DNA of 64,000 nucleotides from NCBI GenBank assembly GCA_017416425.1, contig JAFQCL010000014.1, positions 36,891-100,890 on the forward strand. The letters are read 5' to 3'. Each line of letters starts with the position of its first letter. The first letter of the stretch is position 1. The stretch is from Clostridia bacterium (GTDB lineage: Bacteria; Bacillota; Clostridia; Christensenellales; CAG-138). Positions 34,804 to 43,886 of the stretch are shown in pieces. The position numbers and the translations under genes are program-made. The notes under the pieces are model-generated. The model had not been told where the DNA came from. It was given only the letters and a program-made list of their open reading frames with translations, and ran no database searches.

Positions 34804-36060
34804 ATGGAATTGCATGCGCCGAAAGGCACAAAAGACGTTACCCCAAAAGATAGCTGGCGCTGGCAGTATATCGAGGGAATAATACGAGATATTTGCCGCA
34901 AATACTGTATTTACGAAGCAAGAACGCCGGTTATAGAGCACACGGAGCTATTTGCTCGCGGTGTTGGAGATACGACCGATATAGTTCAAAAGGAGATGTA
35001 CACATTCCTTGACAAGGGAGAACGCTCCGTTACGCTAAAACCAGAAGGTACAGCGGGCATAGTCCGCATGTTCGTTGAAAACAGGCTTTACAACGAAGCG
35101 CAGCCCACAAAGATGTACTATCTCAATGCCCCCATATTCCGCTATGAGCGACCCCAAGCCGGAAGACTTCGCGAGCATCATCAGTTTGGTATCGAAATAT
35201 TCGGCGCCCCGCTTGCCAGCGCAGATGCCGAATGCATTTCGCTTGCGCTTGAGATTCTATCGCGACTTGGAGTTAAAGAGCTTGAGCTTCATATAAATTC
35301 GATAGGCTGCAAGCATTGCAGACCGCTATACAATGAAAAGCTCGTTGAATTCTTAACGCAGCACGAACATGAACTTTGCGAAACCTGCCGTGATAGGATG
35401 CATAAAAATCCCCTTCGCACACTTGACTGCAAGGAGGAAAAGTGCCGCGAAATATGCGCATCAGCGCCTATCGTGCTTGAATCACTCTGCGATGAGTGCA
35501 GTCATCACTTAGATGAGCTTAAGAGCTGTCTTGACGCAGTCGGTATACCATATGTTTTAGATCCCCATATCGTGCGCGGTCTTGATTACTACACCAAAAC
35601 TGTATTTGAAATAATATCAAACGATCTTTCCGCTCAAAATACTGTCTGTGGCGGCGGAAGATACGATGGGCTTGTAGAACAGCTTGGCGGACCTAAAACC
35701 CCAGCTGTAGGCTTTGGTATGGGGCTTGAAAGGCTGCTGCTTCTACTTCAAAACCAGGGCGCACATATGGGTGAACCTGCCTCTATCGATATATATATTG
35801 CTCCGATAGGTGATACAGCCCGCATGAAGGCATTTGAGCTTGCCGCTTTTCTCCGGAAGCAAGGGCTTATAGTCGATATAGATCATGTCGGGCGCAGTAT
35901 TAAGGCTCAATTTAAGTTCGCAGGCAAGCTGAATATCAGATATGTTGGTATCTTAGGCGATTCCGAGCTTGAGATGGGCGCTTTGAAGCTTAAAAACATG
36001 ACTTCCGGGCAGGAAGAGATCGTAAAATTTGATAATCTATTCAATTATATAAAGGAGTAA
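34804..36060 (+). CDS. hisS: histidyl-tRNA synthetase
   Basis: Class II synthetase, 418 residues, charging tRNA-His. It starts with MELHAPKGTKDVTPKDSWRW. Motif 2 is YRYERPQAGRLREHHQFG, the histidine-binding motif is VRGLDYYTKTVFE, and motif 3 is GVGRYDGL-like GGGRYDGLVEQLGG, followed by the anticodon-binding domain. An inserted cysteine-rich segment (CKHCRPLY, CETCRDRM, CKEEKCREIC, CDEC) is present, as in several clostridial HisRS. AGGAGG lies 4 bases before the ATG at 34804. It is controlled by the T-box leader, and aspS follows after 4 bases. Confidence 0.96.
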   Translation: MELHAPKGTKDVTPKDSWRWQYIEGIIRDICRKYCIYEARTPVIEHTELFARGVGDTTDIVQKEMYTFLDKGERSVTLKPEGTAGIVRMFVENRLYNEAQPTKMYYLNAPIFRYERPQAGRLREHHQFGIEIFGAPLASADAECISLALEILSRLGVKELELHINSIGCKHCRPLYNEKLVEFLTQHEHELCETCRDRMHKNPLRTLDCKEEKCREICASAPIVLESLCDECSHHLDELKSCLDAVGIPYVLDPHIVRGLDYYTKTVFEIISNDLSAQNTVCGGGRYDGLVEQLGGPKTPAVGFGMGLERLLLLLQNQGAHMGEPASIDIYIAPIGDTARMKAFELAAFLRKQGLIVDIDHVGRSIKAQFKFAGKLNIRYVGILGDSELEMGALKLKNMTSGQEEIVKFDNLFNYIKE

Positions 36061-36064
36061 AATT

Positions 36065-37864
36065 ATGAGCGAATTATTACAGGGCTGGCACCGCACGCAT
36101 TATTGCGCGCAGCCAAGCGAGATCGATGTAGGAAAAGAGCTTCTGCTTATGGGTTGGGCCGGTACATGGCGTAATCTTGGTTCGCTGATATTCATTGGCC
36201 TTCGTGATCGCACAGGAGTGATGCAGGTCGTATTCAACGAAAGCACCATCAACAAGGATGTTTTCGAGCTTGCAAAGACCATAAGGAGCGAGTATGTACT
36301 TGCTGTAAAGGGTATACTCCAAAACCGCAGCGAGGGTATGGAAAACCCGAACATGAAGACCGGAAAGTGGGAGCTTTTGGCAACGGAGCTTAAAATACTC
36401 AGCAAGGCTGAAACTCCGCCCATCTACATACAGGATGATCTTGACGCAGCCGAGCAGGTAAGGTTAAAGTATCGCTATCTCGATCTTAGAAGGCCGCGTA
36501 TGCAGGAGATACTCCGTATGCGCCATAAAATAGTGCAGGTAGCACGCGAATACTATGCCGAAAACGGTTTTCTTGAGATAGAAACCCCCATACTTTGTAA
36601 GAGCACGCCGGAAGGCGCTCGCGACTATCTCGTGCCCAGCAGAGTGCATCCCGGCAATTTCTATGCGCTCCCCCAGAGCCCCCAGACCTTTAAGCAGCTT
36701 CTCATGCTCTCCGGATTTGATCGCTACATGCAGATAGCCCGCTGCTTTCGTGATGAGGATCTTCGTGCCGACAGACAGCCGGAGTTTACCCAGATAGACC
36801 TTGAAATGAGCTTTGTGGATGAAGATGATGTAATTGCTGTAAACGAGGGCTTTATCAAGAAGCTTCTCAAGGAGACCCTTGATTATGATGTAGAACTTCC
36901 CCTTCGAAGGCTTCCTTATGCTGAGGCAATGGAACGCTTTGGTTCGGATAAACCCGACCTTCGCTTTGAACTTGAACTAAAAGATGTGTCTGACATCGTA
37001 AAGGAGAGCGGATTTAAAGTATTCAGCTCCGCGCTCGAGGGTGGCGGAAGCGTTCGCCTTATAAATGCTAAAGGTGCCGCTTCAAAGCTATCCCGCAGAA
37101 ATATCGATGAGCTTACAGAGTTTGTAAAGATATATAAGGCTAAAGGCCTTGCATGGATGAGTCTTAAGCCAGAAGGCATGCAGTGCACATTCGCTAAATT
37201 CTTAACAGAGGAGCAGATAAGCGCTATAAAGGAACGTGCATGCGCGAAAGAAGGCGATATTTTGCTCTTTGTCGCCGATCCCGATAATTCTGTTGTATTT
37301 TCTTCGCTTGGCGCCTTAAGGCTTGAGCTTGCAAAGCGCTTAGACCTTATAGACGAAAGCCGCATCGAACTGCTATGGGTGACCGATTTCCCAATGCTTG
37401 AATGGGATCCCGATGAAAATAGATACGTTGCCGTACACCACCCCTTCACCAGTCCCAAGGATGATGATATAGACCTCCTTAAGACTAAGCCGGGCAAAGT
37501 TCGCGCAAAGGCGTATGATATCGTAATGAACGGCAATGAAATAGGCGGTGGCTCCATTCGTATTCATTCAAGTGAACTACAGGAGCGTATGTTTGAAATG
37601 CTAGGATTTACCCATGAAGAGGCATGGCAGCGTTTTGGATTCCTCATGGAAGCCTTTAAATACGGTGCTCCCCCCCATGGTGGTCTTGCGTACGGTCTTG
37701 ACAGATTAGTCATGCTCATAACAAAAACCAGTAACATAAGAGATGTCATTGCCTTCCCCAAGGTACAAAACGCCTCTTGTCTTATGACAAATGCCCCCTC
37801 AAGCGTTGACGATAAGCAGCTTGATGAGCTTTTTATAAAAAAATTCACCCCTGAAAAGGAGTAA
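36065..37864 (+). CDS. aspS: aspartyl-tRNA synthetase
   Basis: Class II synthetase, 599 residues, the usual length for bacterial AspRS. It has an N-terminal OB anticodon-binding domain, motif 1 around FLEIETPILCKSTPEGARDY, motif 2 ARCFRDEDLRADRQPEFTQIDLEMSF, a GAD insertion domain (about 300-410), and motif 3 GGLAYGLDRLVMLI. It is cotranscribed with hisS, four bases apart, under the same T-box leader. Whether it is discriminating or also charges tRNA-Asn cannot be told without knowing if the genome has gatCAB. Confidence 0.96.
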   Translation: MSELLQGWHRTHYCAQPSEIDVGKELLLMGWAGTWRNLGSLIFIGLRDRTGVMQVVFNESTINKDVFELAKTIRSEYVLAVKGILQNRSEGMENPNMKTGKWELLATELKILSKAETPPIYIQDDLDAAEQVRLKYRYLDLRRPRMQEILRMRHKIVQVAREYYAENGFLEIETPILCKSTPEGARDYLVPSRVHPGNFYALPQSPQTFKQLLMLSGFDRYMQIARCFRDEDLRADRQPEFTQIDLEMSFVDEDDVIAVNEGFIKKLLKETLDYDVELPLRRLPYAEAMERFGSDKPDLRFELELKDVSDIVKESGFKVFSSALEGGGSVRLINAKGAASKLSRRNIDELTEFVKIYKAKGLAWMSLKPEGMQCTFAKFLTEEQISAIKERACAKEGDILLFVADPDNSVVFSSLGALRLELAKRLDLIDESRIELLWVTDFPMLEWDPDENRYVAVHHPFTSPKDDDIDLLKTKPGKVRAKAYDIVMNGNEIGGGSIRIHSSELQERMFEMLGFTHEEAWQRFGFLMEAFKYGAPPHGGLAYGLDRLVMLITKTSNIRDVIAFPKVQNASCLMTNAPSSVDDKQLDELFIKKFTPEKE

Positions 37865-37870
37865 AGCTTT

Positions 37871-38284
37871 ATGGAACAAAGCGGTATTGTTGTAGATGTC
37901 CTGGATAATGGAGATGCGCTCGTGCGATTTAAGCGCACCTCGGCATGTGGACACTGTCATGCATGTTTCAGACTTGGAAGTGATGAGGCCGATATAACCA
38001 TTGAAAACAAACTACAAGCTAAAGTTGGCGATGAGGTGGAGATATCCATACACGGAAAGACCATGATGCAATCCAGCATGATAGCATACGGCATACCACT
38101 TATTTTCCTCATAGTTGGAGTATGCCTGGGCTCGCTTATAAGTGAGATCGCGGCTCTATTAACAGGTATTTCCGCCACTTTATTAAGCTTTTTGGTACTA
38201 AAATTTTTGGATAAAACCCTTCGTAATATAAATAGGTTTAAGCCTAAAATGATAAAAATAATTAAGTCAGACAGAATCGATTAA
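37871..38284 (+). CDS. RseC/MucC family membrane protein
   Basis: A 137-residue protein with an N-terminal soluble domain containing four cysteines (TSACGHCHACFRLG plus upstream context) and two transmembrane helices (about 73-115). This matches the RseC family (SoxR-reducing system/sigma-E regulator), which is common in anaerobes with electron-transfer complexes. Here it stands 6 bases after aspS, so it is probably the last gene of the T-box operon. No rnf genes are in the window. Function in Clostridia is uncertain. Confidence 0.85.
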   Translation: MEQSGIVVDVLDNGDALVRFKRTSACGHCHACFRLGSDEADITIENKLQAKVGDEVEISIHGKTMMQSSMIAYGIPLIFLIVGVCLGSLISEIAALLTGISATLLSFLVLKFLDKTLRNINRFKPKMIKIIKSDRID

Positions 38285-38287
38285 ATA

Positions 38288-38317
38288 AAAAACACGTTCC
38301 TGGCCGGAGCGTGTTTT
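38288..38317. terminator. bidirectional terminator between rseC and the glycosyltransferase gene
   Basis: AAAAACACG-T-TCC pairs with GGA-G-CGTGTTTTT, with A- and T-runs on both sides; it serves convergent genes. Confidence 0.88.
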
Positions 38318-38321
38318 TATT

Positions 38322-39491
38322 TTACTTTTTCTTTTTTTGATATAGGCCTAACTTTTTATAGCTATCTATTAGCATTTCATATCTGTTTACAACATCATCC
38401 ATAAGCGTATTCCATGGCACCGGTATAGTGGTCTGCGCTTTTTTTCCAATTTTCATCATAAGGTCAGGGTTTAAAACGGCTTCCTCCATTATAGCGGCAA
38501 GTGATTCTGTCGTATCGTCACATAAAAAACCATTTTCTCTATCGGTTATCACTTCACTTGGACCTGTTTTTTTCACAACGACGGATGGTACACCAAACAC
38601 CGCCGCTTCACGAACCACAAGCGCCGCACTATCATAAAGAGAGGGGAATACAAACATCGATGCACATTGATATAAACTGCCCAATAGCCTTTGATCCTCT
38701 ATATGACCGGTAAATATTACACCCCTATCCGGCAAAACTTCGGTTGCCATTCTCTTTATTTCATCCTCATGTGGACCTTTTCCGGCTAAAATGAGCTTAA
38801 ATTGATGTCCTTTTTTTGCAATCTCGGCAGATGCAAGAAATATCCGATTAATGTTTTTCTTCCAATTGAGCTGCCCTACATATAAGAATACAGGCAAATC
38901 ACCCAGCGTAAATTTTTCTTTTGCAAGCTCCCTATCATTTGGATGTATCTCGGGTATATTTGAGCCGTTTGGCATAATTATTATGTTACCACGATACCCA
39001 TATTCGCGAAGCGTATCGGCGGCATGGTTTGAAACAGTCCAAACCTGATCGCAACGCTCATAAAAATCCACAACTATCTTGATGCCAACATCAGCAAGCA
39101 CATCAACGCCCATAGCCTGCTTAAAATCATCACGATACTTGGAATGAAATGAACCAATCAGGGGTACCCCTCGCTTTTTTGCGTAATAGATTGCGGTCTG
39201 ACCAGATGAAAAAGGACTATGAGTGTGTATTATATCCAATTCAACGTTCTTCATTCTTGCCTTAAAATGCGGATCGATATTGGGCACACCAGTTTTATAT
39301 TGCTGAAACTTCGCGCTTATATAGTCTACGATCTCAAATTTATTAAAACCTCTATATCCCGTATCGGTCATCGGCGCTATCACATAGCATTCATGCCCCA
39401 TTTCGCCCAGCATACTGGCGTAGTTATGCACCACCCTACCTACGCCATCAACTATGGGCAGAAATGAGTCTGTAAATTCCCCTATTCTCAT
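38322..39491 (-). CDS. GT4 family glycosyltransferase
   Basis: A 389-residue GT-B glycosyltransferase. The start is MRIGEFTDSFLPIVDGVGRVVHNYA, which contains the GT4-type glycine loop. The C-terminal nucleotide-sugar site has VLPDRGVIFTGHIEDQRLLGSLYQCASMFVFPSLYDSAALVVREA with the ExFG-like E motif. Such enzymes are close to those making glucosyl- or mannosyl-diacylglycerols and other glycolipids; the substrate is not determined. It is transcribed alone. Confidence 0.88.
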   Translation of the reverse strand: MRIGEFTDSFLPIVDGVGRVVHNYASMLGEMGHECYVIAPMTDTGYRGFNKFEIVDYISAKFQQYKTGVPNIDPHFKARMKNVELDIIHTHSPFSSGQTAIYYAKKRGVPLIGSFHSKYRDDFKQAMGVDVLADVGIKIVVDFYERCDQVWTVSNHAADTLREYGYRGNIIIMPNGSNIPEIHPNDRELAKEKFTLGDLPVFLYVGQLNWKKNINRIFLASAEIAKKGHQFKLILAGKGPHEDEIKRMATEVLPDRGVIFTGHIEDQRLLGSLYQCASMFVFPSLYDSAALVVREAAVFGVPSVVVKKTGPSEVITDRENGFLCDDTTESLAAIMEEAVLNPDLMMKIGKKAQTTIPVPWNTLMDDVVNRYEMLIDSYKKLGLYQKKKK

Positions 39492-39618
39492 TTATTTTAC
39501 CCCTCTGTTTTTCCTTTTTATTATGCACAAAAATCTATTAAAGCATTATAGCATAACCGTTTCAAACAGTATATCAAAAACTACGTCGAATCAGCAAGTT
39601 TTTATGACTAATTTTGAG

Positions 39619-40899
39619 TCAACTGTTATATCTTTGTTGATTTTGCATAGCATCATGCTGCGCTTTCCTTTTCAGTATGTCATCAACAAGTCTTTTTGAA
39701 GCAGAAACCTCTGAGTTGGTCGCAAGATGACCATCACAGTAGCGAATAGGCAGATAAAGATTTCTAAGCTGAACACACAACCCCTCATTATATCCCACCT
39801 CTGTAGCAACATCCAGTATCTGCTTTGTGTTATAGCCCGGATATATGCGCCCGGTGCTGGCTGCAACATGCTTTAAAAATCGCTGATATTGCCTTCTTAC
39901 GCGATCGTTATTTGAATGCGCAAACATCTTCATCAGTCTCTTCGCAAGCGTACCCTTTTGAGCCCCTGCTTCAGCTTTTATGGATGAGCGACTGATATTA
40001 TATTGGTTTTCCTTGTTCTTTGACTTGAACATCAGCATAGCTGCTATTATAGCAAGCACTATAAATACGCCAAACGTAGCAAGTATCCAAGTCGGAATAG
40101 GCTCGCCAGGTTCTGGAAAGGGCGTCATATGAGGCAGTGGTGTTCCCGTTGGCTCAATAGTCGGGGTAGTATCACCCGGTGTTACTCCTGGTGCAAGCGT
40201 AATACCCGGAGTAACAGACTCTCCCGATATATCGGGCCAAACATTATGCATATTTCCATTCGGACGCTCCTTTACTGTAATAAGTCCAACAAACCAATTG
40301 AACGCTTTACCCAAAAAGCTCTGTACGCTCTTATTACCAAATATCAGGGATATAACAAACGCGGCGCACACAAGCGATATATTGGCAAGCTTAAAACTTA
40401 CTCTATCGTAGGTGCCTTTTTCGTGTCTCAGCGTTCTTAATACTACAAGACTTGATGTAATATAAACTATAACAAAGGGCGTAGTTAGCTCCCATGCATC
40501 AATAGATGCGGGCATGGCAACTGAAAATACGAAGGGCAGCAATATCATAGCAGCACCCTTATACATGAATTTAAAATAAGCCGTATGGTTTGTTTCAAAG
40601 CGCTTTGCTATCACCGTGATCACAAGATATAAAGTTGGGGGTATAAGGCATATCAGATCAACATCCGTTTCTATCTGCCATATATAAACAGGTATCAACA
40701 GAAGTAGCGGAAACAGTCTAATAAGACCAAGCTTTCCCTTAAGTTTTGAAAGTCTCCACGATATTGCTCCAATTGCGATCATCAAAATATATGGAATATA
40801 CATAACGTGACTCAAGCCAAAAACAGCGGAAAGATATCCGAACATTACATAGAATATGGACAATTCAGCAAGCAGTTTTGCTATTACTACCATTTCCAT
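39619..40899 (-). CDS. membrane protein of MoxR-DUF58 cluster (DUF4129-like C-terminus)
   Basis: A 426-residue protein with about seven N-terminal transmembrane helices (up to 205), a Pro/Thr-rich external linker (about 225-275, repeated TPG and PTG), another helix (about 280-300) and a cytoplasmic helical domain resembling DUF4129. It takes the place usually occupied by a transglutaminase-type membrane protein in MoxR-DUF58 operons, but no transglutaminase domain is visible. Its start overlaps the DUF58 gene by 13 bases. Function unknown; likely a partner of MoxR in envelope or complex maturation. Confidence 0.7.
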   Translation of the reverse strand: MEMVVIAKLLAELSIFYVMFGYLSAVFGLSHVMYIPYILMIAIGAISWRLSKLKGKLGLIRLFPLLLLIPVYIWQIETDVDLICLIPPTLYLVITVIAKRFETNHTAYFKFMYKGAAMILLPFVFSVAMPASIDAWELTTPFVIVYITSSLVVLRTLRHEKGTYDRVSFKLANISLVCAAFVISLIFGNKSVQSFLGKAFNWFVGLITVKERPNGNMHNVWPDISGESVTPGITLAPGVTPGDTTPTIEPTGTPLPHMTPFPEPGEPIPTWILATFGVFIVLAIIAAMLMFKSKNKENQYNISRSSIKAEAGAQKGTLAKRLMKMFAHSNNDRVRRQYQRFLKHVAASTGRIYPGYNTKQILDVATEVGYNEGLCVQLRNLYLPIRYCDGHLATNSEVSASKRLVDDILKRKAQHDAMQNQQRYNS

Positions 40900-42053
40900 A
40901 CAAATCTACCCTCCCCCGGCTTTCTTTCAAGCGTCTCTATCACCAAAACGTCGCTTCCAGTAACCAGCTTAAGCCTTTCTATTCCGGGCTTATCATCCTC
41001 AGTGATCTCTGGTGTTATAAAGATATGTGTGCGACCGGGTTCGGCACGCTTTACAACCTTATCAAGCATAACAAAACAGCTCTCATTCGCATAATAATTC
41101 GCTCTTCCAAGGCCTTCAAGTATTGCAGAAAGATGTGCCGGGCCGAGGCCATCCTTTGCTACGGGCCATATGTTCTCCGCACCCGAGGCTCTTGCGTTTG
41201 TATAAAAGCTATACTTAATGCCGCTTCCATCAAGGGTTTCACATACCGTTCTGGCAACGGAAAGCGCCTTTTCAAGACACCCGGCAACCTTATCACGTCC
41301 CACCTCAGAATCACATTCCATATTTAATATAACAGCCGCTGTAGGCTCAAGCGTATAGTCGTAAACCTTCACCATTATATCCGCAGAGCGAGCTGAAAGT
41401 GTCCATGATATTGATTTCATGGGCTCACGTCCTGTATATTCTCTTGCACCAATCGTTAAAACGGGATCTTCAAATATAAACCTCCTTACCGACATCATGC
41501 CGAGCATACCGCCAAGCGCAGTAGAAAGAGCGGTATCTTCATAAGCTCTAGGGGCAACAACAATCTCCTCATTTAGCTCAAAATTAGAGGATTTACTGGA
41601 AGCACCCAAAAAGTCCCCGCAAAGCATGCCTGCGCCCAAAAATTTATAGCAGCCACGCTCTTTAAAGCAAAAATCAAGCGTCTTTTCAATGCGCTGCCTT
41701 GGCATAACATAGAGCGTAGTGGAAACGCGCACATAATCACGCCGTACATCAAAACGCATATCAAAATGATCAAAATTTGCATCAGAGGCATTTTCATCCT
41801 CATCTATTATAATATCGGCTCCTGCAGCATCCTTTTGACATATTGTGACGTATGGTATGGTTTCGCTCAAGCGTATGTACATTTTGGGCAACATGCTACG
41901 ATTTTCAATTATACTCGTCATGGTCAGCACCTCATCAGGATCGGCCAAACGCTTTGAGAAACGTAGCTTATAAGTTATTCCTTTTGTCGCATACCTAATA
42001 GACAGGTATTCGATCAAAGCAAGAATAGCACACAAAATGATTATAAGAAACAT
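40887..42053 (-). CDS. DUF58 domain-containing protein
   Basis: A 388-residue protein with an N-terminal hydrophobic segment and a C-terminal DUF58/vWA-like domain. The DUF58 signature is REYTGREPMKSISWTLSARSADIMVKVYDYTLEP (about 200-233), followed by an aspartate-containing strand. DUF58 proteins work with MoxR AAA ATPases, which remodel metal-dependent or envelope proteins. Both partner genes are adjacent, ATPase 1 base upstream and membrane protein overlapping downstream. Confidence 0.9.
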   Translation of the reverse strand: MFLIIILCAILALIEYLSIRYATKGITYKLRFSKRLADPDEVLTMTSIIENRSMLPKMYIRLSETIPYVTICQKDAAGADIIIDEDENASDANFDHFDMRFDVRRDYVRVSTTLYVMPRQRIEKTLDFCFKERGCYKFLGAGMLCGDFLGASSKSSNFELNEEIVVAPRAYEDTALSTALGGMLGMMSVRRFIFEDPVLTIGAREYTGREPMKSISWTLSARSADIMVKVYDYTLEPTAAVILNMECDSEVGRDKVAGCLEKALSVARTVCETLDGSGIKYSFYTNARASGAENIWPVAKDGLGPAHLSAILEGLGRANYYANESCFVMLDKVVKRAEPGRTHIFITPEITEDDKPGIERLKLVTGSDVLVIETLERKPGEGRFVWKW

Positions 42054-42054
42054 A

Positions 42055-42996
42055 TCACTCCTCCACAGGAGCCGGTAATTCCCTGATCATGTCAATTATG
42101 CTTAATTTAGCATCGCTTTGCTTTACAGCAGCATTAAGAGTTACCCTATGTCCCAGCACATGTGGTGCAATATATGCAACGTCTTCGGGAATAACATATG
42201 TCCGACCCCTAAGCGCTGCAATTGCCTGCGCTGCCTTGAAGAGCGCAATACCTCCACGAGTCGAAACGCCCGATATAAACATATTGCTGCTCCTTGTTTT
42301 TTCAATTATATCCATCATATAGCGCTTTATGTCATCGCATACGCTCACTTCTGTACATGCAGTCCTTACGTATTCGGTATCATCAATCGTAACCGCCTGT
42401 GTGATGGAATTCACGATATCAAGCGTTGAGCTTCTTGACATGACCTCTATCTCCTGCTCACGCTCCATGTAACCTAAAGAAAGCTTCATAAAAAATCTAT
42501 CTATTTGCGCTTCAGGTAATGGGAAAGTACCATATGATTCTATTGGATTTTGTGTTGCCATGACCATAAACGGCTCATCAAGCTTTGTGGTGTTGCCATC
42601 TACAGTGATCTGACGCTCCTCCATTGCCTCAAGAAGGCTGGATTGCGTTCTTGGCGTAGCTCTGTTTATCTCATCCGCAAGCACTATGTTCGCAAAAAGC
42701 GGTCCTTTCCTAAACTCAAAATCACCCATAGAGCGATTATAGAAATTAATACCTGTCAAATCTGCCGGAAGTAGATCAGGTGTAAACTGTATACGTTTAA
42801 AATCGCCTCCAATAGTTCTTGAAAAAGCCCTTAAAAGCATTGTTTTGCCTGTGCCAGGCATATCCTCCAAAAGCACATGACCTTTACAGATAAAGCATGT
42901 TAAAACAAGCTCAATAATATCATTTTTACCCAAAATGACTTTTGAACAATTTTCTATAACCTTCTCCTTATAAAAAATAAAACGCTTTATATCCAT
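42055..42996 (-). CDS. MoxR family AAA+ ATPase
   Basis: A 313-residue MoxR ATPase. Walker A is MPGTGKTMLLRAF (about 45-57), Walker B is NIVLADEINRATPRTQSSLLEAMEE, and sensor 1 is VMATQNPIE. MoxR proteins act as chaperone-like partners of DUF58/vWA proteins. First gene of a three-gene operon. AGGAGG lies about 8 bases before the ATG. Confidence 0.94.
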   Translation of the reverse strand: MDIKRFIFYKEKVIENCSKVILGKNDIIELVLTCFICKGHVLLEDMPGTGKTMLLRAFSRTIGGDFKRIQFTPDLLPADLTGINFYNRSMGDFEFRKGPLFANIVLADEINRATPRTQSSLLEAMEERQITVDGNTTKLDEPFMVMATQNPIESYGTFPLPEAQIDRFFMKLSLGYMEREQEIEVMSRSSTLDIVNSITQAVTIDDTEYVRTACTEVSVCDDIKRYMMDIIEKTRSSNMFISGVSTRGGIALFKAAQAIAALRGRTYVIPEDVAYIAPHVLGHRVTLNAAVKQSDAKLSIIDMIRELPAPVEE

Positions 42997-43026
42997 AAAC
43001 TGTCCCTCCTGAAGCTTTTATAAACT

Positions 43027-43055
43027 ATTTTACACTTTTAAATGGGATTTATCAA
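43027..43055 (-). promoter_or_regulatory. promoter of the MoxR operon
   Basis: Reading leftwards: TTGATA, 17 bases, TAAAAT, about 30 bases before the moxR start. Confidence 0.55.
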
Positions 43056-43103
43056 GTTTAATTCTACAAGTTGTAATGAATCTTTTAGATATCTAAAATA
43101 TTA

Positions 43104-43132
43104 TTGAGTATCTTGAAGTTGTGTGCTATAAT
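43104..43132 (+). promoter_or_regulatory. promoter of the lipoprotein-argS-serS operon
   Basis: TTGAGT, 17 bases, perfect TATAAT. Confidence 0.65.
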
Positions 43133-43174
43133 ACCCTGTAAAATTTCTATTTACTATCGAAATGGAGAATTATC

Positions 43175-43849
43175 GTGAACAAAAAAAACCTTTTTATAAT
43201 AACTTTAGCCGCAATGGTGCTGATGTGCTCTTTTATCGCTTGCCACCAAGAAGATCCATATGAAAGACCTCGTCCCAGCACCACCCCTACCCCAAAGCCC
43301 GCTCCAACTGCGGATCCATCATTTACTATGCTTACGGATGAGGAAATAGAGGTTCTCACAGAGCGCATGCGCGGTTTTATGGGCGGTGAAATGTTTTCAA
43401 ATGACGTTGGAATGAGTGTTGCAAATATTGAGGATTACATTTATTTTTATTACAGAACTATCCTCGATGAATATGAGAATGGATATGGCCGCGTCCCTGT
43501 TACCGAGACCGATCTGCTCATTGCGAATACATTTAACCTGACATTCCCTCTCCGAACACAATATGATCCCGAGAAGGACGATCAGCACATCTATTATCTG
43601 GATGATTACTATTATATAAAGCTTTCCGATGTGCCTGACCCTTATTATTATGAGTTTATATCTCAGGAAATAAATATACCCGAAAATGCGGGAGCTTCCA
43701 GCGATACATATGAGATCATTGTAACATATGAGATAAGGCGCACCGATGACGATCTTCTTGCTGCGAAGGCTATCGTTACAGTGTATAGGTTTGATATGAG
43801 TTCGCTTGGATTTGTTATTGGAAACTATTATTACGACGTAAGCAGATAA
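43175..43849 (+). CDS. hypothetical lipoprotein
   Basis: A 224-residue lipoprotein: signal peptide with lipobox FIAC (Cys23), a Pro/Thr-rich linker (about 32-48) and a globular domain rich in Tyr, Asp and Glu that I do not recognise. It uses GTG or ATG-type initiation at 43175 after GGAG. It begins the transcript that continues into argS and serS, an unusual leader gene for synthetases. The last codons form part of a possible pseudoknot over the argS ribosome-binding site. Confidence 0.7.
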   Translation: MNKKNLFIITLAAMVLMCSFIACHQEDPYERPRPSTTPTPKPAPTADPSFTMLTDEEIEVLTERMRGFMGGEMFSNDVGMSVANIEDYIYFYYRTILDEYENGYGRVPVTETDLLIANTFNLTFPLRTQYDPEKDDQHIYYLDDYYYIKLSDVPDPYYYEFISQEINIPENAGASSDTYEIIVTYEIRRTDDDLLAAKAIVTVYRFDMSSLGFVIGNYYYDVSR

Positions 43850-43882
43850 ACATCCCTACAAAATCTGCTTTAGAAAGGATGT
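43841..43882 (+). other. possible H-type pseudoknot over the argS ribosome-binding site
   Basis: AGCAGAT (43841-43847, the end of the lipoprotein gene) can pair with ATCTGCT (43863-43869). ACATCC (43850-43855), inside that loop, can pair with GGATGT (43877-43882), which overlaps the argS ribosome-binding site. The order of the four arms is that of an H-type pseudoknot. A ribosome ending at the lipoprotein stop codon would open the first stem. Confidence 0.35.
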
Positions 43883-43886
43883 ATAC

